Source of the DNA: an uncultured Verrucomicrobiota bacterium
GTDB taxonomy: Bacteria; Verrucomicrobiota; Kiritimatiellia; CAIVKH01
Length of the DNA: 64,000 nucleotides
Reading direction: 5' to 3'
NCBI GenBank assembly: GCA_937996795.1
Contig: CALKUH010000012.1
Location: 1-64,000, forward strand
The position numbers were made by a program, and so were the translations under genes. Numbering within the stretch: position 1 is the stretch's first letter; each line of letters starts with the position of its first letter. Below are positions 1 through 9,322 of the stretch, piece after piece. The notes under the pieces were generated by a model. The model searched no databases. It was not told where the DNA came from and saw only the letters and a list, made by a program, of their open reading frames with translations.

Positions 1-2
1 GC

Positions 3-164
3 TACACGGTGCGCGCCGCGCGCGAACCGGACGCGCGGCCCGCGATCGCGGCGCTCGCGGCCCAGCGCGGCTGGGCCCTGCGCGAGTTGCACCAGGAGGC
101 CGCCACGCTGGAGGACATCTTTGTGAACCTCACGAAGGGCGACGAGGCGGAGACGCGGCCATGA
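3..164 (+). CDS. ABC transporter ATP-binding protein, C-terminal end (GldA-like, partial)
   Basis: Only the last 53 codons are inside the window; the gene enters from the left edge. The tail contains the stretch LHQEAATLEDIFVNLTK, typical of the C-terminus of ABC ATPases of the gliding/DrrA type (ordinary family knowledge), but Walker and signature motifs are outside the window. Its TGA stop overlaps the ATG of the next gene (ATGA), so ATPase and permease are translationally coupled. With the following ABC-2 permease, GldG-like and DUF4340 proteins it should form the GldA ATPase of a GldAFG-type inner-membrane transporter. The substrate is unknown, and such clusters occur in non-gliding bacteria as well. 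Confidence 0.75.
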   Translation, partial: YTVRAAREPDARPAIAALAAQRGWALRELHQEAATLEDIFVNLTKGDEAETRP

Positions 165-907
165 GCGCATTCCTCACCCTGTGGCGCAAGGAACTCACGG
201 GCTACTTCCTGTCGCCCATCGCCTACATCGTGATGATCTTCTTCCTGGTGGTGATGGGCTCGATCTTCTCCCTGCTCGTCTCCGCGCTCGCGGAGGCGCC
301 GGGCGGCATCACGGTGATGAACGTGCTGTTCGGCTCGCCGTTCTACTGGATGACGATGCTGGTGCTGGTGCCCGTGCTCACGATGCGGCTGTTCGCGGAG
401 GAGAAGAAGGCCGGCACGATTGAGACGCTGATGACGGCGCCGGTCACCGACACGGCCATCGTGCTGGCGAAGTATGCCGGCGCGCTCAGCTTCTACGCGT
501 TCATGTGGGTGCCGACGGCGGCCTATGTGTTCATCCTCAGCCACTTCAGCTCCGAGATGGCGCCGCTGGACCCGGGCCTGCTGGCGGGCGGCTACCTCGG
601 CGCGCTGCTCGTCGGCATGTTCTACATCGCGATCGGCCTGCTCTGCTCCGCGCTGACGAGCAACCAGATCGTCGCGGCGATCATCACGTTCGCCGTGATG
701 TTCGTGTTGTTCCTCGCCGGCCTGCTCGACTACGTCGCGCGCGGCGAGGCGGTGCAGGCGTTCAGCGCGCACGTCTCGTCCTACGCGCACATGCTGGAGT
801 TCTCGCGCGGCACGATCGACACGCGCCCGCTGGTGTATTACCTGTCGGGCACCGCGCTGATGCTGTTTTCCACCGTCAAGATCGTGGAGGCGCGGGCCTG
901 GAAATGA
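161..907 (+). CDS. gldF: ABC-2 type transporter permease, GldF-like
   Basis: A 248-residue integral membrane protein with about six hydrophobic segments. The cytoplasmic loop near residues 76-105 (AEEKKAGTIETLMTAPVTD) is the hallmark of ABC-2/GldF permeases. It would form the membrane channel driven by the upstream ATPase. The start overlaps the ATPase stop by 4 bases. The next gene, GldG-like, begins 115 bases later after a palindromic repeat. Function as a GldF-family permease is well supported by sequence and order; the transported substrate and any part in gliding are not shown. Confidence 0.85.
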   Translation: MSAFLTLWRKELTGYFLSPIAYIVMIFFLVVMGSIFSLLVSALAEAPGGITVMNVLFGSPFYWMTMLVLVPVLTMRLFAEEKKAGTIETLMTAPVTDTAIVLAKYAGALSFYAFMWVPTAAYVFILSHFSSEMAPLDPGLLAGGYLGALLVGMFYIAIGLLCSALTSNQIVAAIITFAVMFVLFLAGLLDYVARGEAVQAFSAHVSSYAHMLEFSRGTIDTRPLVYYLSGTALMLFSTVKIVEARAWK

Positions 908-940
908 GCACGCCCATTCGCCATCGGCAGCACACTGCAG

Positions 941-959
941 GCGCGGTCGCTGACCGCGC
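941..959. repeat. Short dispersed palindrome, copy 1
   Basis: Perfect 8-bp arms (GCGCGGTC and GACCGCGC) around a 3-nt loop, preceded by ACTGCAG. A second copy with the same architecture and the same leading ACTGNAG lies at 13243-13261. It fills part of the 115-base gap between gldF and gldG. No U-run follows, so it is more like a REP-type element than a terminator. Confidence 0.6.
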
Positions 960-1022
960 TCACCGAGCGCGGCTACAGCAAGCGGCCGGCGCGGGCACGT
1001 CCCATCACCCTCGAGCCACGGC

Positions 1023-2510
1023 ATGAGCGCCCACCCCCCCACCGATGCGCAGCGCAGCATCCGCCGCAGCACGCGCCGCCGCGTGGCCTTCGGGCTCAAC
1101 ACCGGCGCGGGCCTGTTGCTCGCCCTCGCGCTCACCGTGATGGTGAACTACCTCGCGCACCGCCACTACGCGCGGTTCGATCTCAGCCGCGCGGGGTTCT
1201 ACACGCTGTCGGACAAGACGCGCTCGCTGCTCGGCTCGCTGACGGGCCGCGTCGATGTCGTCGTCTTCTTCCAGCCCGACCACGCGGCGTATGAGGACGT
1301 GCTGAACCTGCTCAAGGAATACCAGCACGCGAGCCCGAACGTCTCGGTCGAACGCGTGGACCCGAACCGCGACCTCGGCCGCGCGGAGGCGCTGGTCCGC
1401 CAATACGAGGTCAACGAACTCAACGTGGTCGTCTTCGCCCACGGCGGGCGCGTGAAGTTTGTCGGCGCGGACGAGCTCAACGACATCGACTACGGGTCGG
1501 TCCGCTACGGCGGCCCGCCGCAGGCGACGACGTTCCGCGGCGAGCTCGCCTTCTCCTCCGCCATCCACAGCCTCACGCAGGCGCAGCAGCCGGTGGTCTA
1601 TTTCATCCGCGGCCACGGCGAGCGCGACATCAACGACCGCGACCCCTACACCGGCTACTCCGCCATCGCGCAGCAGGCGCGGCGCGACAACGTGGACGTG
1701 CGCGACCTGCTGCTCGCGGAGGCGCAGCAGATCCCCGCCGACGCCGCCGCGCTGGTCCTGCCCGGGCCGACCAAGCCGCTCGCGCCGCAGGAAATCGACC
1801 TGCTGCGCGCGTGGCTCAACAACAGCGGGCGCCTGCTCGTCCTGCTCGACACCGGGCCCGCCCCCGGCCTGCGCGGCCTGCTGGAAACCTGGAACATCCG
1901 CATCCAGGACGATGTGGTCGTCGACCCGACGCGCACGCTGACCGGACTCGACCTCTTCGTGAACGACTACGGCGTCCACCCGATCACGCGGAACCTGGGC
2001 GACGTCACGTCGGTGTTCTACCTGCCGCGCTCGGTCGAGCCGATCCCGCCGCCCGACGGCGCACCGCCCGCCGCCGACCGGCCGCGCGTGAGCGTGCTCG
2101 CCCGCAGCTCGCCGGAGAGCTGGGCGGAGACCGACCTCGAACAAAAGCCCATGAAATATGACCGCACCTACGACCGGCAGGGGCCGGTTTCGCTCGCCGC
2201 GGCGGCGGAACGCGGCGCGGCGCCCTCGCTCGACATGGACCTGCGCCCGTCGCGCCTCGTCGTGATCGGCGACACGGATTTCCTCTCCAACGGCGCGCTC
2301 AGCGGCGGCAACACGGACCTCTTCCTCAATTCGCTGAACTGGCTGCTGGAGCGCGAGCAGCTCATGGCCATCGCGCCGAAGCCGCTGGAGGACCTGCGCC
2401 TCGTCATCTCGCAGGAACAGGTGCGCCGCGTCTTCTGGACGGTCGTCGTCATCCTGCCCGGCCTGCTCGCCATCCTCGGCGCGGGCATCTGGTGGCAGCG
2501 GAGGTCATGA
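1023..2510 (+). CDS. gldG: GldG-like ABC transporter auxiliary protein
   Basis: A 495-residue protein with a transmembrane segment near residues 23-45, a large extracytoplasmic region and a second C-terminal transmembrane segment (about 468-490) ending in WWQRRS. The early stretch RFDLSRAGFYTLSDKT matches the characteristic start of the GldG/ABC_transp_aux family. These proteins form the periplasmic accessory part of GldA-GldF transporters. Its stop is one base before the next start. Homology is clear; the substrate is unknown. Confidence 0.85.
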   Translation: MSAHPPTDAQRSIRRSTRRRVAFGLNTGAGLLLALALTVMVNYLAHRHYARFDLSRAGFYTLSDKTRSLLGSLTGRVDVVVFFQPDHAAYEDVLNLLKEYQHASPNVSVERVDPNRDLGRAEALVRQYEVNELNVVVFAHGGRVKFVGADELNDIDYGSVRYGGPPQATTFRGELAFSSAIHSLTQAQQPVVYFIRGHGERDINDRDPYTGYSAIAQQARRDNVDVRDLLLAEAQQIPADAAALVLPGPTKPLAPQEIDLLRAWLNNSGRLLVLLDTGPAPGLRGLLETWNIRIQDDVVVDPTRTLTGLDLFVNDYGVHPITRNLGDVTSVFYLPRSVEPIPPPDGAPPAADRPRVSVLARSSPESWAETDLEQKPMKYDRTYDRQGPVSLAAAAERGAAPSLDMDLRPSRLVVIGDTDFLSNGALSGGNTDLFLNSLNWLLEREQLMAIAPKPLEDLRLVISQEQVRRVFWTVVVILPGLLAILGAGIWWQRRS

Positions 2511-2511
2511 G

Positions 2512-4374
2512 ATGAGGACGAGCACCCTCCTCCTGCTGCTCGCGGTGCTGGCGCTCGGCCTCTACATCGGCCTCTTCGAGCGGCGCATGGATTCCACCGA
2601 CAAGAAGCGCGAGATCGCGCGCCGCGTGCTGCGCTTCGACCCGACGCGCATCACCGGCGTGCGCGTCGTCCGCGAGGGCCTCCAGTTCGCGCTGGAGAAG
2701 CGCGAGGACCAGTGGCGCCTCTCCAGCCCCTTCGCCGCGCGCGCGGACGCCGGCGCGGTCGCCCGCCTGATCGACAACCTGGAGCTGCTGGAGCGCAGCG
2801 ACGTGATCCGCGCGAAGGAACAGCGCAAGCAGGGCCTCACCCTGTCCGACTTCGGACTCGACCCGCCCCGCGCGCGCATCGTGCTCGCCAGCCCGGAAAA
2901 GACGTGGACCCTGCTCGTCGGCCGCGACACGCCGGTGGGCGAAAACCTGTTCCTGAAGGAGGAGAACGACACGACGGTCTTCGTCACCTCCACGAACCTG
3001 CTCGCGGACCTGCCCGCGGGCGTCGATGTGCTGCGCGACCGCCGCCTCTTCCTCGGATTCCCCGGCGAGGTCACGCGACTCGACATCCGCCGCCGCGAGG
3101 GCCTGCTGAACCTCGTGCGCACGGAAGGCGGCGGCTGGCGGATGCAGCAGCCGTGGACGGGGCGCGCGGCGCTCGACGCGGTGAAGGGCTTGCTCGACCC
3201 GCTGTTCACCACGCGGATTGCGGAGTTCGTCGCCGAGTCCTTCGACGCGGCGTCGCTGTACGGGCTCGATGAGCCCGCCGCCCAGGTGTCGCTCATCGGC
3301 GACCGGCGGCACGGCGAACAGGTGCTGCAACTCGGCAAGCCGGTGGAGCGCAACACGAACCAGGTGTATGCGACGCTCCAGCCGGAGGGCTTCATCTTCA
3401 CCGTGGACCGCGCGCTGCTGGATGCGCTGCAGCTGAAGGCGGACACGGTGCGCGACCGGCGCCTCCTGACCCTGCCCGCGCATGAGATCGGCTACATCCG
3501 CGTCGAGGAGGGCGAGCGCTCCATCCACCTCGCGCGCGGCGAGGCGGGCGCGTGGGAGCTGCTGGAGCCGTGGCGCGGCAAGGCGGACGACGCGCGCCTG
3601 CAAGCCGCGATCGCCGAATGGACCGGGCTCCGGATCGAGGCCTTCGTGGACCAGCCGGGCACGAATCTCGTCGAATGGGGCTTCGAGCCGCCCGCGCGCC
3701 GCATCGTGTTTGCGCGCAGGCCGCCCGAACCCGCGACCAACGGAACGGCCGCGGCGCGCGCGGACGGCGAAACCGCCGTCTGGGTGTCGGCCCTGCCGGC
3801 CTCCAACCAGCTCGCGCTGGTGAAGCTCGCCTCCGACGAAACCCTCTATCGCGTATCCGCGGACACGCTGGGCTCGCTCCCGATGTCGCCCCTCTTCTTC
3901 CGCCACCCGCGCGTGCTGTCCTTCGAGCAGGAGGCCGTGCGCGGGCTCGCCGTCCAGCGCGCCGGCCGCGAGGAGCGCGTCACGCGGGATTCCGCCACCA
4001 ACGAGTTCGTGGCCGCCGCGCGCGCCGCCGTCAATCCCGCGGCCGTCCGCGAGATTCTCGGCCTCCTGTCCGCGCTGCACGCGCAGGAGTACCTCGCCGA
4101 GAATGTCGCGCAACCCGCCGACTACGGGCTCGCCGAGCCGCAGGCGCAGGTCACCGTCAGCCTGCAGGGCGGCGCCACCCCCGCGCGCACGCTGCTGCTG
4201 GGCGCGGAGCGCGCGGACGGCAGCACCTGCGCCATGCTGCGCGGCGGCGACGTGGTGTTCGCGATCCCGCGCGAGACACGGGACAAGCTGCTGCAATCGT
4301 TGTATAACGGCGCCACCACGACGAAGGATGCGCCGAGTGCCGAAGCCAACGCCCAACCCGCCGCCGCCCCCTGA
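2512..4374 (+). CDS. DUF4340 domain protein of the Gld transporter cluster
   Basis: A 620-residue protein with one N-terminal membrane anchor (residues about 4-22) followed by repeated soluble modules. Phrases such as ITGVRVVREG, DFGLDPP and YGLDEPAAQVSL recur and are typical of DUF4340 proteins, which regularly follow gldG in this kind of cluster. The protein should sit in the periplasm anchored to the inner membrane; its molecular role is not known. The start is one base after the gldG stop. Its last 47 bases overlap the chosen start of the next gene, so the whole run looks like one transcription unit. Confidence 0.8.
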   Translation: MRTSTLLLLLAVLALGLYIGLFERRMDSTDKKREIARRVLRFDPTRITGVRVVREGLQFALEKREDQWRLSSPFAARADAGAVARLIDNLELLERSDVIRAKEQRKQGLTLSDFGLDPPRARIVLASPEKTWTLLVGRDTPVGENLFLKEENDTTVFVTSTNLLADLPAGVDVLRDRRLFLGFPGEVTRLDIRRREGLLNLVRTEGGGWRMQQPWTGRAALDAVKGLLDPLFTTRIAEFVAESFDAASLYGLDEPAAQVSLIGDRRHGEQVLQLGKPVERNTNQVYATLQPEGFIFTVDRALLDALQLKADTVRDRRLLTLPAHEIGYIRVEEGERSIHLARGEAGAWELLEPWRGKADDARLQAAIAEWTGLRIEAFVDQPGTNLVEWGFEPPARRIVFARRPPEPATNGTAAARADGETAVWVSALPASNQLALVKLASDETLYRVSADTLGSLPMSPLFFRHPRVLSFEQEAVRGLAVQRAGREERVTRDSATNEFVAAARAAVNPAAVREILGLLSALHAQEYLAENVAQPADYGLAEPQAQVTVSLQGGATPARTLLLGAERADGSTCAMLRGGDVVFAIPRETRDKLLQSLYNGATTTKDAPSAEANAQPAAAP

Positions 4375-6814
4375 GCCGCCCCGCGCGGAATCGGGCTGGC
4401 ACCGCTTCTTCCGCCGCGCACACCTGTGCGGCCGCACGCTCTGGCAATGCGCGGCGCTCGCGTTCATCCTGCTGCTCGGCGCGTGGATGATCGGCCTGCC
4501 GGGCCCGCTCGCGAACCGCCTGCTCGCGCGACTCGACCTCGCGCCGTTCGAACTCAACGTCGAGCGCCTGACGTTCGATCCCCGGCTGGGCCTGCTCCTG
4601 CACGACGCCGAGCTCCGGTCCGCCGAATTCGGACCCGCGCCGCTGATCCAAACCCGCGCGCTCGCCCTGAAACCCCGCTTCGCCCCGCTCCTGCTGGGCC
4701 GGTTCCGTCTCGAATCGGCGGACCTGCGCGAAGCCACGCTCGTCGCGCCACCGTGGACCACGCCGAGCGAGGGATATGCCGACGACCCGCTCGTCGTCTC
4801 CAACATGCAGCTCCGCCTCGCCTTCGACGGGCGCGACATCCGGCTGCGCGAACTGTCGGGCGCGCTGGCGCAGGTGGATGTGCATGCACAGGGTCGGTGG
4901 GTCCTGAGCCCGGCTGGAGGCCCCGGCTGGAACGCGCGACGCGTCGCCGACACGCTGCGCGCCGTGCAGCGCGCGCCGCGCGCGCTGGCGGAAGGCGTGA
5001 ACCTGCTCAATGCGATGCAGGGCCATGCGCGCATCCGTCTCACCGGCTCATTCGACGCCACCCCCACCGGCGCCGTGGCGACGGCCCGCCTGGAGGGCGG
5101 CCCGTTCGCGCTGCACGGCGCGCCGTTCGACCACATCACCGCCTCGCTCCAGCTTGAGCGCCAGACCCTCACGCTCACCAACGCGCGCCTGCGCACCGCC
5201 ACCGGCCTCGCGGAACTGAGCGCCTCGATGGATTTCGCCACCAGCAATTGCGCCGCGCAGATCACCTGCGATCTGCCACCCGCCCATTTGCGCAGCCTGC
5301 TCTTCAAACCCTACCGCGATGCCCTCTCCACGATGGCGGTGGAGTCGGATGGCGAACTGGATTTCCACGCCCGCGTCGGGCCCGCCCCCTGGGGCCGGTT
5401 GCGCCCGACGTTCCACGCGGATGCCGCCTTCAGCCGTCTCCGCATTCGCGGGGTCCCGTTCGCCGACGGGGCGGCCTCGCTGCGCGGAACCGACGACGGC
5501 TTCGAGGCCCGCGACGCGCGCACCCGGTTCGGCGCGGAGGGGGAACGCGGCGCGGGGCACGGCGCCTTCACCTGGCACTCGGCGCACCGCCACCTCGAGG
5601 GCGAACTGCACATGGAGGTCGATCCCACGGATCTCGTCCCCCTGCTGACGTCGAACCAGACGCGCCTCGTCCAACGCTTCACGTTCCCCGCCACGCGCCC
5701 GCGGTTCGACGGGACCTTCAGCGTGTCACCCGGCCGGACCAACCTGCACGTCGCCGGTCGGCTGGCGGCGGACGGCTTCACCTATCGCGACGTCGAGGTC
5801 GGCGCGATGACCGCGACCCTCCGCTTCGCGACCAATGCCCTCACGCTCGCGCCGTGGCATTTTTCACGGCCCGAAGGCGTGACCGACGGCTCGCTCACCA
5901 TCGACCTCAAGCACAACCTCATCGACGTCGCGCTGGACAGCACGATGAACCCCGTCGCCATCGCCGGGCTGGTCGGCCCGCGCCTCCACGCCGCCGTCAG
6001 CCACTGGCGGTTCGACGGCCCGACGCAGCTGCGCGCGCGCGGACGCATCGACGCGACGCCCGGCGAGGCGCAAACGGATCTCACGCTCGACGCCTCGGGC
6101 GAAAACATGGGGCGCGGGCGCTGGATCAGCGAAACGGCGCAGTTCACCGTGCACGCCCTCGGCGGAAGCTACACCGTCACGAACCTCGCCGGCCGCGCGT
6201 ATGGCGGCGCCTTCGCCGGACAGGTCGCGGTCGAGCCGCTGCCCGCCGGACCCGACCACCGCTATGTGGTCCGGGCGACGCTGACCAACGCCGAGCTCGC
6301 CGGCATCACCGCGCACCGCCTGCGCGGCGACGAGCCGCCGCCCTCCGGTCGCGTATCGCTGGACCTGCAAATCACCGGCCTCGTCACCGACGCGTTCGGA
6401 CCGGCCACGCGCGGAAGCGGAACCCTCGCGGTGGAGGACGGCGCGCTGTTCCGGCTGCCCCTGCTCGGCGGCCTGTCGGACCTGCTGTCCCGCATGGTGC
6501 CCGGCCTCGGGTTCGCCGCGCAGACGGATCTCACCTGCTCGTTTATCATCGCCGACGGCGCGATTTTCACCGACGACCTGATGCTCGCGGGCGACGTCAT
6601 CAGCATGCGCGCGGACGGCGAAATCGAATTCGACGGGCGGGTGGACTGCCGCGTCGAGGTGCAACTGCTCCGCCGCGGCCCGCTCGCCGCGATCCTTCGC
6701 TTCATTACGCTGCCGGTGACCAAGCTGCTCGAGTTCCAGCTGTCCGGCACGGTGGACGAGCCCAAGTGGCGGCCGGTTAATTTGCCAAAGGAATTGTTCC
6801 TGATCTTCGACTGA
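4328..6814 (+). CDS. AsmA-like membrane-anchored protein
   Basis: An 828-residue protein. A proline-rich N-terminus is followed by one membrane segment (about residues 38-56) and a long beta-rich region. The C-terminal part (RGSGTLAVEDGALFRLPLLG... near residue 697 and FQLSGTVDEPKW) is characteristic of the AsmA-like C-terminal domain. AsmA-like proteins are anchored in the inner membrane and form hydrophobic grooves for lipid transfer or outer-membrane homeostasis (family knowledge). The reading frame is open further upstream, but translation before 4328 is arginine-rich shadow of the previous gene, so the first ATG giving a plausible N-terminus was chosen. It overlaps the DUF4340 gene by 47 bases. 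Confidence 0.75.
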   Translation: MRRVPKPTPNPPPPPEPPRAESGWHRFFRRAHLCGRTLWQCAALAFILLLGAWMIGLPGPLANRLLARLDLAPFELNVERLTFDPRLGLLLHDAELRSAEFGPAPLIQTRALALKPRFAPLLLGRFRLESADLREATLVAPPWTTPSEGYADDPLVVSNMQLRLAFDGRDIRLRELSGALAQVDVHAQGRWVLSPAGGPGWNARRVADTLRAVQRAPRALAEGVNLLNAMQGHARIRLTGSFDATPTGAVATARLEGGPFALHGAPFDHITASLQLERQTLTLTNARLRTATGLAELSASMDFATSNCAAQITCDLPPAHLRSLLFKPYRDALSTMAVESDGELDFHARVGPAPWGRLRPTFHADAAFSRLRIRGVPFADGAASLRGTDDGFEARDARTRFGAEGERGAGHGAFTWHSAHRHLEGELHMEVDPTDLVPLLTSNQTRLVQRFTFPATRPRFDGTFSVSPGRTNLHVAGRLAADGFTYRDVEVGAMTATLRFATNALTLAPWHFSRPEGVTDGSLTIDLKHNLIDVALDSTMNPVAIAGLVGPRLHAAVSHWRFDGPTQLRARGRIDATPGEAQTDLTLDASGENMGRGRWISETAQFTVHALGGSYTVTNLAGRAYGGAFAGQVAVEPLPAGPDHRYVVRATLTNAELAGITAHRLRGDEPPPSGRVSLDLQITGLVTDAFGPATRGSGTLAVEDGALFRLPLLGGLSDLLSRMVPGLGFAAQTDLTCSFIIADGAIFTDDLMLAGDVISMRADGEIEFDGRVDCRVEVQLLRRGPLAAILRFITLPVTKLLEFQLSGTVDEPKWRPVNLPKELFLIFD

Positions 6815-6840
6815 CCCACAGCCCACGGAACCCCACGCCC

Positions 6841-7734
6841 ATGCCCACAAAAAAAGTTGCTTCCTCCGCCGGCGACACCGCGGTGCTCACCGTTGAAACC
6901 GATGCCGCGCACGCCGACGCCCTCGCCGCGGCGCTGGAGGAACGCTGGAAACGGCCGGTCGTCCAGATCCAGCGGCCGAACGCCGATCGCGTGTGGATCG
7001 AGGTCTATTTCGACAAGGACCTCGAGGCCCTGCTCGCCGCCCACGCCGTGCGCCGCTGGAAGGGCGTGCACGCGGCGCAGCCGCGCGTCTGCCGCGGCCG
7101 CGACTGGCTCGCGTTCTGGAAACTGCATTTCCGCGCGCGCGACATCGGCGGCCGGCTGCGCATCCGCCCGGTCTGGGAAAAGGGCGGCGCGGCGCCGCGC
7201 GGGCGCAAGACCCTGTGGCTCGACCCCGGCCTGAGCTTCGGCACCGGCGAACACTTCACCACGCGTTTTTGCCTCGAACAGCTCGACCGCCTCTGCGGGC
7301 CCGGCGTGAAGACGATGCTCGACGTGGGCACCGGCAGCGGCATCCTCGCCATCGCCGCCGCGCGACTCGGCGTAAAACGCATCGCCGCCTTCGACCACGA
7401 CGCGCAGGCGCTCGAGCAGGCGCGCGAAAACGTGCGGCGCAACCGCGCCTCCGCCGCGATCCGCCTCTCCGTGCGCGACATGGAAAAGGACGGGCTGCCG
7501 CGCGGACCCTTTGACGTCGTCACCGCAAACGTATATAGCCGCCTGCTGATCGAGGCCGCGCCGGCCCTGGCCCGCGCCACCCGGCGCCACCTCGTGCTGA
7601 GCGGCATCCGGGAGTTTGAATTGGACAGCGTCGCCGAGGCGTTTATGGCGCAGGGCGGACAGGAAGTCGCGCGCGACGGCGACGGCGAATGGGGAGGCTT
7701 GGTGTTTTCATGGATACGTTCTTCTTCGACCTGA
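6841..7734 (+). CDS. prmA: Ribosomal protein L11 methyltransferase
   Basis: A 297-residue protein predicted to transfer methyl groups from S-adenosylmethionine to ribosomal protein L11. The family-specific segment LSFGTGEHFTT begins at residue 131 and the SAM-binding motif DVGTGSG at residue 161. A later segment, VTANVYSRLL, corresponds to the NxxxxxL motif of PrmA. Length agrees with the family (about 290-300). The N-terminal half resembles the PrmA substrate-binding domain. The last 25 bases overlap the following membrane-protein gene. Confidence 0.88.
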   Translation: MPTKKVASSAGDTAVLTVETDAAHADALAAALEERWKRPVVQIQRPNADRVWIEVYFDKDLEALLAAHAVRRWKGVHAAQPRVCRGRDWLAFWKLHFRARDIGGRLRIRPVWEKGGAAPRGRKTLWLDPGLSFGTGEHFTTRFCLEQLDRLCGPGVKTMLDVGTGSGILAIAAARLGVKRIAAFDHDAQALEQARENVRRNRASAAIRLSVRDMEKDGLPRGPFDVVTANVYSRLLIEAAPALARATRRHLVLSGIREFELDSVAEAFMAQGGQEVARDGDGEWGGLVFSWIRSSST

Positions 7735-8270
7735 AACTGGCACAGGCCGCGGCCTTCGTCGGCGCGCTCGGCCTGATCGCCGCGATTGCGCTGCTCGCCG
7801 CGCCGGCGAAGTGCCGCGACCTGCTGCCGCGCATGGGCCGCATCGAGCCACTCGCGTGGAGCCTCGTCGCCATCGATTTGCTTTGGGTCGGCTGGATGAT
7901 CAACAACACCGCGCTCGGCCGGTTCGACGCGATCAAGCCGGGCCTCTACATCCTCGTGCCCGCTGCGTTCCTCATCCTCATCAAGTTCCTCGACGACCTG
8001 CTCGCCGCCCGCGCGCTCGGCGGCCTGCTGCTGCTCATGGCCAACCCCATCCTCAACGCCGCCCGCTGGCACGACTCCGACTGGCGCTACGTCATGACCG
8101 TGCTCGCCTACGGCTGGGCCATCGCCGGCATCGCCCTCGTCCTCAGCCCCTACCTCTGGCGCCGCTGGGTCACCCCCCTCGTCGCCACCGACGCCCGCTG
8201 CCGCGCCACCGGCCTCGCCAAAGCCCTCGCCGGCCTCGCCCTGCTCGCGCTTGCGTGGAAGGTCTATTAG
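7710..8270 (+). CDS. Small multi-pass membrane protein of unknown function
   Basis: A 186-residue hydrophobic protein with about six predicted membrane segments separated by short charged loops (for example AAPAKCRDLLPRMGRIE and FLDDLLAARALG). I do not recognise a family. The start at 7710 was chosen because GGGGAGG lies 13 bases upstream and the more upstream start would only add residues inside prmA. It overlaps prmA by 25 bases, so the two are probably co-expressed. No cofactor motif or catalytic signature is visible. Confidence 0.7.
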   Translation: MDTFFFDLKLAQAAAFVGALGLIAAIALLAAPAKCRDLLPRMGRIEPLAWSLVAIDLLWVGWMINNTALGRFDAIKPGLYILVPAAFLILIKFLDDLLAARALGGLLLLMANPILNAARWHDSDWRYVMTVLAYGWAIAGIALVLSPYLWRRWVTPLVATDARCRATGLAKALAGLALLALAWKVY

Positions 8271-8280
8271 GGGGGGAAGA

Positions 8281-8387
8281 GGGTGTCGGGTTTCAGTTGT
8301 CGGGACCGATGAAAGCCATGAACACGCAGCCTCATGCGACCCAAGCCTCCTCCCCGACACCCGAAACCTGACACCTCAAACCTCCCC
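8281..8387. repeat. Heptad repeat arrays in inverted arrangement
   Basis: The gap before the glycosyltransferase gene is filled by degenerate 7-nt repeats. Left arm: GGTGTCG, GGTTTCA, GTTGTCG (8282-8302). Right arm: CCCGACA, CCCGAAA, CCTGACA, CCTCAAA (8353-8380), ending immediately before the ATG at 8388. The arms are roughly reverse complements. Related GGTGTCGGGTGTCAG units recur at 21661-21705 and 50755-50800. This resembles short tandemly repeated repetitive sequences known in other bacteria. Confidence 0.75.
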
Positions 8388-9320
8388 ATGCCCTCCACCG
8401 GTCATCCGCGCATCCTCGTCCTCCGCGGCGGCGCGCTGGGGGATTTTATCGTCACGCTGCCCGTCCTCGCGGCGCTGCGCCGGCGGTGGCCAAACGCCTA
8501 CATCGAACTCGTCGGCTATCCCTACATCGCGGACCTCGCGCGGGTCGCGGGGCTCGTGGACCACGTGGCGTCGCTGCACGGCGCGGGCATCGCGCGGTTC
8601 TTTGCGCTGCGCCCGGAGATTCCCGACAGCCAGCGCGCGCACATGCGCTCGTTCGAACTCGTGTTCAACTTCTTCCACGACCCGGAGGAGACGGTCCACA
8701 TCAACCTTGAAACCGCCGGCGCGCAACAGGTCATCAGCGCATCGCCCCTCGTGGCCGACCTGCACGCCGTGGACCACTTCCTGAAGCCGCTGGAACGCCT
8801 CGCCATCTACGAAGCGGGCGCGATCCCCGCGCTGCCCCTGCCCGAAGCGGACCTCGCCGCCGGTCGCGCGCGGCTGGCGGCGCTCACCCGCGGACGCCCC
8901 GCGTGGATCCTCCACCCCGGCAGCGGAAGCCCGAAGAAAAACTGGCCGCCCGGCCAATTCATCGAAATCGCGCGACGCCTGCACGCCGCCCGGGAATTCG
9001 CGCCCGTTTTCCTCACAGGCGAGGCCGATGCGGAGGCGCGCGAGGGATTGCAGCGCAACGCGCCGGACCTGCCGCAACTCGACGGCCTGCCGCTGCGCGA
9101 AGCCGCGCAGGTCCTTGCCGCCGCGGCGGGCTATCTCGGCAACGACTCGGGCATCTCCCACCTCGCCGCCGCCCTCGGCACACGCACCGTCGCCCTGTTC
9201 GGCCCCTCCCGCGCCGACCGCTGGGCGCCCCGCGGCCCCCACGTCACCGTCGTCCAAGCCCCGGACGGACAGTTGGATCGCCTCTCCGTGGCGTCCGTCT
9301 GGACAACCATGACCATGTGA
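8388..9320 (+). CDS. Glycosyltransferase family 9 (heptosyltransferase-like)
   Basis: A 310-residue cytosolic protein of the ADP-heptose:LPS heptosyltransferase family. The N-terminus (RILVLRGGALGDFIVTLPVLAAL) is the classic GT9 opening. The acceptor/donor domain carries HPGSGSPKKNWP near residue 182 and YLGNDSGISHLAAALG near residue 249, both GT9 signatures. It would transfer a sugar during assembly of lipopolysaccharide core or a related glycan. The ATG at 8388 was chosen because residues before it are encoded by a heptad repeat that forms its leader. Acceptor specificity cannot be read from the sequence. Confidence 0.82.
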   Translation: MPSTGHPRILVLRGGALGDFIVTLPVLAALRRRWPNAYIELVGYPYIADLARVAGLVDHVASLHGAGIARFFALRPEIPDSQRAHMRSFELVFNFFHDPEETVHINLETAGAQQVISASPLVADLHAVDHFLKPLERLAIYEAGAIPALPLPEADLAAGRARLAALTRGRPAWILHPGSGSPKKNWPPGQFIEIARRLHAAREFAPVFLTGEADAEAREGLQRNAPDLPQLDGLPLREAAQVLAAAAGYLGNDSGISHLAAALGTRTVALFGPSRADRWAPRGPHVTVVQAPDGQLDRLSVASVWTTMTM

Positions 9321-9322
9321 TA

